In this document: positions 5,836-11,350 of the stretch, piece after piece | Layout: each line of letters begins with the position of its first letter | Position numbering within the stretch: position 1 is the stretch's first letter | NCBI GenBank assembly: GCA_030591745.1 | Contig: JAUVAM010000043.1 | Coordinates: 1-11,350, forward strand | DNA: 11,350 bases | Source of the DNA: Deltaproteobacteria bacterium | GTDB lineage: Bacteria; Myxococcota; B64-G9 | Reading direction: 5' to 3' | Program-made: the position numbers and the translations under genes | The notes under the pieces: model-generated | Told to the model about the DNA's origin: nothing | What the model saw: the letters and a program-made list of their open reading frames with translations, nothing else | The model's database searches: none

Positions 5836-6807
5836 TTAGGCGATTCGGCTTAGTAGGGCGTATAGGCCGAAGGCGACCAGGCCGGAGCAGGTTGGTGCGA
5901 CTACCCAGCCGATGACCACTTCCATGATTTTGCGGCGTTTGACGGTTTTGATGCCGTGGACGAGGCCGATGCCCAAAAGGGCGCCGATGACGGTTTGGGA
6001 GGTGGAGACGGGGATGCCGATCATGGAGAAAAAGTGCAGGCCGAAGGCGGATGAGACTTGGACGGCGAAGGCGCTTTTTAGATCGAGGGGGATGATGCTC
6101 TTGCCGACCGTCTCGGCCACTCCGCTGCCGAACAAGAGCGCCCCCGCGGCCATGGAGATCGCGCCGGCCACGATTAAATAGCGTATGTCAAAGGGTAACT
6201 CGCCGATGGATGCGATGGGCCCGATGGCGTTGCCCAGGTTGTTGGCGCCCAAGGAATAGGCAGCGTAGGCCGCGGTGATGACGACCAGCCAGTTGAGCAC
6301 GCGCTCCACCTTGGCGGATCGGCGCATTCGGGCTAGCCACAGGAGCGTGATTCGGTAGATGATATAGGTCAGGCCCATGGTCAAAATCGGACACAGCACC
6401 CAGCATTCAACGATGGTTACGATCTTGGACCAGTCCGTGTTCAGGTTGCCGGCCAGGCCCACACCGGCCACCGCGCCCACGATGGACTGGGAGGTGGAGA
6501 CGGGCACCTTGAAAAAGGTGGCCAAGGAGACGAAGAGACCGCCGCAGAGCAGAGCGGCCAGAATGCCCAGGGGAGGGATGGGCTCGGTGACGATGCCCTT
6601 GCCCACAGTCTTCATCACCTCGCCGCCCTGGAGCAGGGCACCCATGACGACGAAGATGGCCGCCATGATGATCGCCGTGCGATAGCGCATCAGGCGCGCG
6701 CCCACCGCGGGACCGATGCAGTTGGCCGCGTCGTTGGCCCCGATATTGCCGCCCACGTACAGGCCGGCCATGGTGATCAGGGTGATGATGAGAATAGAGG
6801 GTTCCAG
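5836..6807 (-). CDS. pit: PiT-family inorganic phosphate transporter
   Basis: An inner-membrane permease that moves inorganic phosphate, usually as a metal-phosphate complex driven by the proton gradient. It shows the inverted-repeat layout of PiT proteins: G23-A-N-D-A-A-N-C-I-G-P in the first half and G188-A-N-N-L-G-N-A-I-G-P in the second, each followed by P-V-S-T-S-Q (from 102 and 267). About eight to ten hydrophobic helices are visible. The length is 323 residues with the start I prefer, at the short end for the family. The first ATG (6771) would cut off most of the first helix. In-frame sequence upstream (L-E-P-S-I-L-I-I-T-L-I-T) supplies the missing hydrophobic residues back to a TAA at 6811-6813, with no ATG, GTG or TTG. 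The CTG at 6807 stands five bases after GGGAGGT, so CTG is the likely start. It follows the DUF47 gene by 15 bp in one operon. Its last 19 codons have a decayed copy at 5118-5177. Confidence 0.93.
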   Translation of the reverse strand: MEPSILIITLITMAGLYVGGNIGANDAANCIGPAVGARLMRYRTAIIMAAIFVVMGALLQGGEVMKTVGKGIVTEPIPPLGILAALLCGGLFVSLATFFKVPVSTSQSIVGAVAGVGLAGNLNTDWSKIVTIVECWVLCPILTMGLTYIIYRITLLWLARMRRSAKVERVLNWLVVITAAYAAYSLGANNLGNAIGPIASIGELPFDIRYLIVAGAISMAAGALLFGSGVAETVGKSIIPLDLKSAFAVQVSSAFGLHFFSMIGIPVSTSQTVIGALLGIGLVHGIKTVKRRKIMEVVIGWVVAPTCSGLVAFGLYALLSRIA

Positions 6808-6812
6808 GTCTT

Positions 6813-6819
6813 ACCTCCC
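6813..6819 (-). promoter_or_regulatory. Shine-Dalgarno that fixes the CTG start of pit
   Basis: GGGAGGT on the minus strand, five bases before CTG at 6807. The next ATG is 41 bases away and internal to the first membrane helix, so this site argues for initiation at CTG. Confidence 0.65.
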
Positions 6820-6822
6820 GTA

Positions 6823-7458
6823 TCAGGGCCGCTTGGACACCACCACGCAGAACTTGTCGCTAGCGTCCTCGATTCGATTGGAAATGGCCGCTGCTCGATC
6901 AAATAACATTTTGGCCAGGATCTTTTTGGCCAGGTCGCCCTCGGCCTGAAACAAGCGGCTGATGATTTTGGCGAAGAGGGTGTCGACCTTGCGTTCCTTC
7001 TTTTCCACTTTGTGAGCCAGGTCGATGACCGCCATGCCGTCTTCGAACTTGTCGTACATTTCGGTGATGTGATCGTAGCAACGCACGGTGGCCTTCATGA
7101 TGTCCACCAGCCCGGCTCTCGATTCCTTGTCCAACTCGGGCCGTGTGTTCAGCAGGAATTGGGCCACTGCCTCACACTGGTTGGCCACTTTGTCCACGCT
7201 CTCAACCAGGTTGGCGTAATCGCCACGCATGCTGGGCATGAAGGCTCCGTCGTAAAGCAGCACCTCGACCTTCCGGCGGATCTCATCGGCTTCCGATTCA
7301 CCGCTGACCACTTTTTCGGCCAGGGTGTCGAAGTCCGCGCAATCGGCACAGTAGTCCTTGACTGCCTTGTGCAGAGCATGGACCACGGCACCCACCTGCT
7401 CACTGTGGCGCTTGATGGTTTTCTCGGTCTCTTGTTCTTTCTTCCTTCCGAACAGCAT
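6823..7458 (-). CDS. DUF47/PhoU-like phosphate transport accessory protein
   Basis: A 211-residue cytoplasmic, all-helical protein of the DUF47 (TIGR00153-like) family, distantly related to PhoU. Family features seen: M-L-F-G-R-K-K start, the segment E-A-D-E-I-R-R-K-V with G-A-F-M-P-S-M-R-G-D-Y and L-V-E-S-V-D-K-V-A-N, and charged repeats in the C-terminal half (K-V-E-K-K-E-R-K-V-D). PhoU-type proteins bind metal clusters through acidic motifs, and DUF47 genes commonly sit beside pit genes, where the product is thought to control the permease. That fits here: pit starts 15 bp after this stop. The start has a strong GGGAGGT (7463-7469) four bases upstream. A promoter candidate lies at 7520-7547. 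Length is normal for the family. Confidence 0.93.
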   Translation of the reverse strand: MLFGRKKEQETEKTIKRHSEQVGAVVHALHKAVKDYCADCADFDTLAEKVVSGESEADEIRRKVEVLLYDGAFMPSMRGDYANLVESVDKVANQCEAVAQFLLNTRPELDKESRAGLVDIMKATVRCYDHITEMYDKFEDGMAVIDLAHKVEKKERKVDTLFAKIISRLFQAEGDLAKKILAKMLFDRAAAISNRIEDASDKFCVVVSKRP

Positions 7459-7519
7459 GCCGACCTCCCAAGGCCCCGCTTGGCGGGCGTGTTTATGCGA
7501 TCTGGCTGGTTTTGTTCAG

Positions 7520-7547
7520 ATAATCACCATGTCCCGACCTTTGTCAA
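7520..7547 (-). promoter_or_regulatory. probable promoter of the DUF47-pit operon
   Basis: On the minus strand TTGACA (7542-7547) is followed after 16 bp by GATTAT (7520-7525), a perfect -35 and a 4/6 -10. The predicted leader is about 55 bases and contains the strong ribosome-binding site. I see no standard Pho box. Confidence 0.5.
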
Positions 7548-7558
7548 AAGAAGTGCCA

Positions 7559-7584
7559 GGTCAGCCAGGTGGGTCAGCCAGGTG
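7559..7584. repeat. two 13-bp direct repeats upstream of the phosphate operon
   Basis: ggtcagccaggtg occurs at 7559-7571 and again at 7572-7584 with no mismatch, ending 11 bp upstream of the -35 box of the DUF47-pit promoter. The position would suit an activator site. The 13-bp period differs from the 11-bp period of PhoB boxes, so it may equally be a chance slippage repeat. Confidence 0.6.
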
Positions 7585-7636
7585 AAAATGGACGAAGGAT
7601 GTTTTTGCGAAATGGAGATCTTGGCAAAATGAGGAA

Positions 7637-8923
7637 TTAGGGGTCTCTTGGGCTGGCAGGTTTTTTCCGCAGGCGCCAGCCGACAGCCATCAACAGAAAC
7701 ACGAGCAGGCTCACTCCGGCGCTACGGGACCCCGAAGCGCCGCAGCCGCAGCCCCCGTCCAGGTCGGCCGCTGCCAGGCAGGTGCCGTTTGTGCAAACTT
7801 GATTGTCTGGGCAGTCCCCGTCGTTCTGGCAGGATTCGATGTCGGAATCCGCGCTCGGACCCGCATCCGTCGCGGAATCGCCGCCTGCGTCCAGTTCGCC
7901 GCCTCCGTCCGTGTCACTGCCGGCGTCTGTTTCGCCGCCCCCGTCCGTGTCAGCGCCCGCGTCTGTTTCGCTGCCGGCATCCGTATCGCTGCCGGCGTCC
8001 GTATCGCTGCCGGCATCCGGTTCGGGGGACGTGTCGCAAGCTTCACCTTCTACATGCAGGCCAAGACGACCCACCGAGTAGTAGGTTCGGTCCCGGGGGC
8101 CGCCACCGAAGCCGATCGTGTTGGTGCCCGCGATGAGGTAGCTGGTCGGCAGCGGAACCGTGGCCTCGCGGGTGACGTTGCCCCAGTCGGGGTGAGCAGG
8201 CAGTTGCAAGGGCCCGTGGTCGTTAATCCAGACCGTTCCCTCTTCGCCGGGGTGATCGGCGTCGCCGAGTTCCATCGTCAGTTCGGCGTAGGCCAGATCT
8301 TCGGGTGCGGGCACCTGGTCGATGTGGAAGGCGAGTCGCGTCTCGCTGCATCGCAAGACGTCGAGCAGCTGTTCATCTGATTCATAAGAACGCGACCGCA
8401 GCAAAGGGCAGGCCTCTCCGCCCGGTGTGCCCACCTCCGGGTCCTGGTAGTCGGGATCATCGCAGGGCGGATCGACGTTGACGCCGCAGCAGGCTTCACT
8501 GCCGAACTCCAGGTTGCGGCAGCAGCCGTCTTGCCAAAGATTGCCGCCGGCCAGCTCGTAGGTGAGGGTCACCGAGCCGTTGGTGCAGATGATGTCGATC
8601 GGGAAAGGGAAATTAGACCCGAGTGTATTGTAGTCCGCAAAGACTTGCCGATCGTTGTCTAAGCTTCCGTGCTTGGTCAGCCCCTGGATCAGTGCGCCGC
8701 CGTGGTGATGCATCTGACAGGAGTCCAAAGCAGGTGAGTTTCGGCAGACGACGATGGCCAGGCCCTGATCGTTCCAAGCACTGTGGTTGTAGTGGTCGAA
8801 ACAATCGGAGACCTGGGCCGACGCCAGCACGGGGCTCAGAAGGGTGGCCACCAGGGTGACCGACAAGAGCAGGCTTTTGTTTGGCCTGAGCGGCAAGATG
8901 GATGAAGGCATGGACTGCGTCAT
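7637..8923 (-). CDS. secreted MYXO-CTERM-like protein with Asp-rich repeat
   Basis: A 428-residue exported protein. It has a signal peptide to about residue 36 (A-S-A), then a Cys-rich N-terminal domain (residues ~37-195; C-C at 134-135 and 145-146). Residues ~200-292 look like a beta-sandwich (V-W-I-N-D-H-G-P-L-Q-L; I-A-G-T-N-T-I-G-F), reminiscent of carbohydrate-binding or discoidin-like folds. An Asp/Ala/Gly/Thr repeat linker (~303-361) leads to C365-x5-C371-x5-C377-x4-C382, a spacing common in myxobacterial surface proteins. The end is C392-G-C394-G, a membrane helix (~402-417) and R-L-R-K-K, a MYXO-CTERM-like sorting signal; proteins with this signal are thought to be processed and anchored at the outer surface. 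Its ATG overlaps the TGA of the VIT/VWA gene upstream (ATGA), so translation is coupled and the two products probably act together. Substrate or partner unknown. Confidence 0.85.
   Translation of the reverse strand: MTQSMPSSILPLRPNKSLLLSVTLVATLLSPVLASAQVSDCFDHYNHSAWNDQGLAIVVCRNSPALDSCQMHHHGGALIQGLTKHGSLDNDRQVFADYNTLGSNFPFPIDIICTNGSVTLTYELAGGNLWQDGCCRNLEFGSEACCGVNVDPPCDDPDYQDPEVGTPGGEACPLLRSRSYESDEQLLDVLRCSETRLAFHIDQVPAPEDLAYAELTMELGDADHPGEEGTVWINDHGPLQLPAHPDWGNVTREATVPLPTSYLIAGTNTIGFGGGPRDRTYYSVGRLGLHVEGEACDTSPEPDAGSDTDAGSDTDAGSETDAGADTDGGGETDAGSDTDGGGELDAGGDSATDAGPSADSDIESCQNDGDCPDNQVCTNGTCLAAADLDGGCGCGASGSRSAGVSLLVFLLMAVGWRLRKKPASPRDP
7892..8017 (-). repeat. seven 18-bp tandem units encoding D-[AG]-G-x-[DE]-x
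   Basis: Seven in-frame 18-bp units give D-A-G-S-D-T, D-A-G-S-D-T, D-A-G-S-E-T, D-A-G-A-D-T, D-G-G-G-E-T, D-A-G-S-D-T and D-G-G-G-E-L. A degenerate tail continues to about 7840. The first two units differ only by a synonymous change, which suggests recent copy-number change. The encoded linker is strongly acidic and probably extended; calcium binding is possible but not shown. Confidence 0.85.
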
Positions 8924-11250
8924 GGCAAGTGGGCGGAAAGCTCAGTCGCGGATAGCTTTTCTTTTCCGTCCGTGCCGATTTCGAGGGCCTTGTTTTTGCC
9001 GACGACCACGATCAGCCGGCCGCCCAGCCCGAAGACCTGCTTGAGTAGCCCAGACTTGCGACTGAGCGCGAACCAGGCTTCGCTCATGTATTTGACTTTC
9101 AAGATTTTCATGCCGTGCTTGAACTTCAGGTCGACCCAGGTGCCGTCATGGCCGAATCGGAAAGGCCGGCCCGCCACGTAGCGCATGCCCATGGCGTCGT
9201 CGGCATCATCCCGACTGCCTTCGGCTTGCTTCATGTCTTTCAAGGCGTCGGCGAAGCTCACGGCCTCTGCCCCGGATTGGGCGGCCATGGCTTCATTTTT
9301 GTTGCGGCTCATGGCTTGCATTCGTTTGCGGGCTTTGGCTTTGGGTTTGGATGCGCTCATGCTGGTCACGCGCGTGTCTCCTGATTTCTCGCTTTCTTCG
9401 TACACGGCTCCACCACCGCCCATGGGGCCTGCCTTCTTGGCTCGTCCCCAGCCGGGTCGACGTGGGGCTGGGGCCAGGGGTCGTCGGTCAGGTCGCGGCG
9501 TGGGGCGCACGGCCACTCTGGGGGTGTCTTCCGTGACCAGGTAGCTGGTGTAGGGGGTGACGATTCCGTAGCGTTTGGACAGGCGGATGACCTCGTCCAC
9601 CAGTTCCTTCTGTTCACCACTGAGTCGGATGTTGTCTAAGAGATAGCCGATTTTTCGCGTAGCCCAAAGCCGCGGGATGAAGTCGTTGCCCTTGCTGCGT
9701 TTTTCAAATTTCCCCTCGAAGGTGAATTTTTTTGTCTTGTCTCCGGCGCGGCCGGTCAGGGTCAGTGCCGTGTGGCCCTCGTTGCGGTAGCGGCCGAATG
9801 CGATGAGCTGGCTTCCCTTGAAGAGATCGGGCATGCGCTTGGGCAGCACGTCGTATTCGTGGATTTTGCCGAAGTCCAACTTGAGATCGCTCAGGACCGG
9901 GTGGCTGATTTTGTCGTAGAAGCCGCCGAGCAATTTGGCGATCTCGGCGTTGGGTTTTACGTAGGTCGAGTCCGCGCTGTTCTCGCCCGAGATGCGATCC
10001 AAAAGATGTGTGTTGATTTCGTTGCCCACGCCGAACACGAAAACCTTGGCTCCGATTCCGTTGGCTTTGTTTACATTTTTTACAATTCGGGTCGGGTCGG
10101 TCTCGCCCACGGTGGGATGACCGTCCGTGATGAAAACCACCAGGTTGGGCTCTTTCGAATTTTTGTGGCCGGCCAAGGCCATCTGCAAGGATTCGTCGAT
10201 GGCCGTGCCGCCGGCGGCTTCCATGCGACTGACGAAGTTAACGGCTTGTTGGATGTTGTCTTTGCTGGCGGAGACCGGGGTTTTGCGGAAGGCCTCCACG
10301 TCGGTTGAAAAGCGCACCACGTTGAACAGATCGTCTCCGTTTAGATGCTCCAGGCAATACTTCAAGGCCTTCTTGGCGTGTTTTATTTTGGCACCGGACA
10401 TGGAGCCGGAGGTGTCGATGACAAAACTGATGCGCTTGCCGATGATTTCTTGGTTTCGGAATTTGGATTTGGGTGAGGCCATGAGCATGAAAAAACCAGG
10501 CTCGCCGGGTTCACGGAAGGTGAGCAGGTTCAGACCCACTTCTTTTTCGCTGACCGTGAAAAAGAGCTCGAAGTCTCGATCGAGCAGCGCCGCTGATTTT
10601 TCGAAGCCGGCCACTGCGTGGTGATCGTCTTTCTTGCGGCTGTAGATCGTGTGGCTGGGTGAGTAGATGTTTTTGATGGGCACCTTGGATTCGATCTTCA
10701 CCGACATCGTGAAGTCCTGCATGGTGCGGGCGGACTGCTTGTCGGTGCGCATGGGGTAAACGTACTTGGTCAGGCCGGCCTCGAAGGGCATGACCTGGCT
10801 GAATTTCATCTCAAAGCGCTGCTCGCCTTTGCGCGGTACCGGGTAGACTCGGCACTTGAACAAGTCGTGGCCCATGTATTCGAGAAGGCCTGGGTCCTCC
10901 ATGCGGCGAACGATGCCCTCATAGATGTTGCGCGCCCGGTTGCGCTCCAGGATTTCGCCCTTGGTTCGCTTGCCGTTGACGTAGAGGTAGAAGTCATCGA
11001 CGGTGGCACCCTTGGGGAGCGGGAAGATGTAGGTGGCCTCCAGGGCTCGATTCGTGGAATTGACGAAGACCTGGTCGATGTGAGTCACGGCCACCCGATC
11101 CTTGATGGTCACCGTGGCGCGGTGGTACTTGATGGCCAAAGGCGGGATGCTTTTGTCGGTGGGGATGAGCAGGCCCGTGGCAAAAACAGGACCGGCTGTC
11201 AGCATCAAGCCGATTAAGGCCAAAACGGTCGATTTCGCGAGATATTTCAT
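8920..11250 (-). CDS. secreted VIT/VWA-domain protein, paralogue 2
   Basis: A 776-residue exported protein with the same layout as the gene at 1326-3659: signal peptide (1-24), VIT domain (~27-155), VWA domain (~272-450) with a complete metal site (D279-T-S-G-S283, T349, D376), linker, and C-terminal domain (~689-776). I count about 32 differences over the first ~582 residues, so roughly 94-95% identity. The linker (~583-688) is different: R-P-T-P-R-P-D, a Gly run, then a basic stretch (K-P-K-A-K-A-R-K-R). The C-terminal domain is clearly homologous but less similar (W-V-D, M-K-I-L-K-V-K-Y-M and V-V-V-G-K-N-K-A are kept). The start at 11250 matches the paralogue and has AAGGGA eight bases upstream; a 12-residue longer frame exists but would bury the signal peptide. 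The stop overlaps the start of the MYXO-CTERM-like gene. Confidence 0.95.
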   Translation of the reverse strand: MKYLAKSTVLALIGLMLTAGPVFATGLLIPTDKSIPPLAIKYHRATVTIKDRVAVTHIDQVFVNSTNRALEATYIFPLPKGATVDDFYLYVNGKRTKGEILERNRARNIYEGIVRRMEDPGLLEYMGHDLFKCRVYPVPRKGEQRFEMKFSQVMPFEAGLTKYVYPMRTDKQSARTMQDFTMSVKIESKVPIKNIYSPSHTIYSRKKDDHHAVAGFEKSAALLDRDFELFFTVSEKEVGLNLLTFREPGEPGFFMLMASPKSKFRNQEIIGKRISFVIDTSGSMSGAKIKHAKKALKYCLEHLNGDDLFNVVRFSTDVEAFRKTPVSASKDNIQQAVNFVSRMEAAGGTAIDESLQMALAGHKNSKEPNLVVFITDGHPTVGETDPTRIVKNVNKANGIGAKVFVFGVGNEINTHLLDRISGENSADSTYVKPNAEIAKLLGGFYDKISHPVLSDLKLDFGKIHEYDVLPKRMPDLFKGSQLIAFGRYRNEGHTALTLTGRAGDKTKKFTFEGKFEKRSKGNDFIPRLWATRKIGYLLDNIRLSGEQKELVDEVIRLSKRYGIVTPYTSYLVTEDTPRVAVRPTPRPDRRPLAPAPRRPGWGRAKKAGPMGGGGAVYEESEKSGDTRVTSMSASKPKAKARKRMQAMSRNKNEAMAAQSGAEAVSFADALKDMKQAEGSRDDADDAMGMRYVAGRPFRFGHDGTWVDLKFKHGMKILKVKYMSEAWFALSRKSGLLKQVFGLGGRLIVVVGKNKALEIGTDGKEKLSATELSAHLP

Positions 11251-11274
11251 GGATATTTTCCCTTGCTGGGTATG

Positions 11275-11343
11275 GGTCATGGCCATACTGACGGCTCACA
11301 GGCACCCGGGATCTAGTTAGATTCAATGTGCATGTATTTTGGG
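11275..11343 (-). promoter_or_regulatory. conserved upstream element of VIT/VWA gene 2
   Basis: Counterpart of 3683-3751, with 60 of 69 positions identical and the same 24-bp distance from the start codon. The last 26 bp before each start codon, including the ribosome-binding sites, are less similar than this block. That points to a regulatory role, though recent duplication alone could also explain it. Confidence 0.55.
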
Positions 11344-11350
11344 CAGGAAA

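Noticed and set aside
7603..7629. ttttgc/gcaaaa inverted repeat after the MYXO-CTERM-like gene as a terminator
   Set aside because: Six-bp AT-rich arms with a 15-bp loop and no U-tract; too weak to call.

Overview
The window looks like a moderately GC-rich chromosomal stretch from a Myxococcota or other deltaproteobacterial-type bacterium. The best clue is the 428-residue protein at 7637-8923. It ends in a Cys-Gly-Cys-Gly motif, a membrane helix and a basic tail (a MYXO-CTERM-like sorting signal), and it carries an Asp/Ala/Gly repeat linker and a C-x-x-D-x-D-C-P type cysteine cluster that I associate with that group. This assignment rests on recognition, not a search.

Layout. (1) 2-670 (+) is the 3' part of a Pro/Ala-rich protein that enters from the left. 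It meets head-on, with overlapping stop codons, a secreted 10-cysteine protein at 667-1311 (-). (2) That gene lies 14 bp downstream of a secreted VIT/VWA-domain protein at 1326-3659 (-). (3) 3870-4541 and 4531-5070 (both -) form an overlapping gene pair, a small nucleotidyltransferase and a partner with a possible C-terminal HTH. They read from a near-consensus promoter that carries an inverted repeat. (4) 5118-5177 is a decayed, stop-containing copy of the last 19 codons plus stop of the phosphate transporter gene. (5) 5235-5822 (+) is a secreted protein with a C-terminal PEP-CTERM-like anchor. It is bracketed by the decayed copy and by the real transporter 3' end. (6) 6823-7458 and 5836-6807 (both -) are a DUF47/PhoU-like protein followed by a PiT phosphate transporter that probably starts at CTG. 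(7) 8920-11250 (-) is a second VIT/VWA protein, about 94-95% identical to the first over roughly 580 residues. It is coupled by an ATGA overlap to the MYXO-CTERM-like gene at 7637-8923.

How the genes may work together. The two VIT/VWA paralogues share a signal peptide, core, C-terminal domain and a conserved 69-bp upstream element. Each has a different linker and a different secreted cysteine-rich protein immediately downstream. This suggests paralogous two-gene envelope cassettes: a metal-binding adhesion or scaffold protein plus an exchangeable partner. The phosphate operon is a self-contained uptake unit between them. The nucleotidyltransferase pair resembles a toxin-antitoxin module, and its position next to the transporter-end duplication points to past rearrangement here.

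No gene-free stretch exceeds 300 bp. The longest are 3660-3869, 7459-7636 and 5071-5234. I see no rRNA, tRNA, CRISPR array, transposase or integrase.
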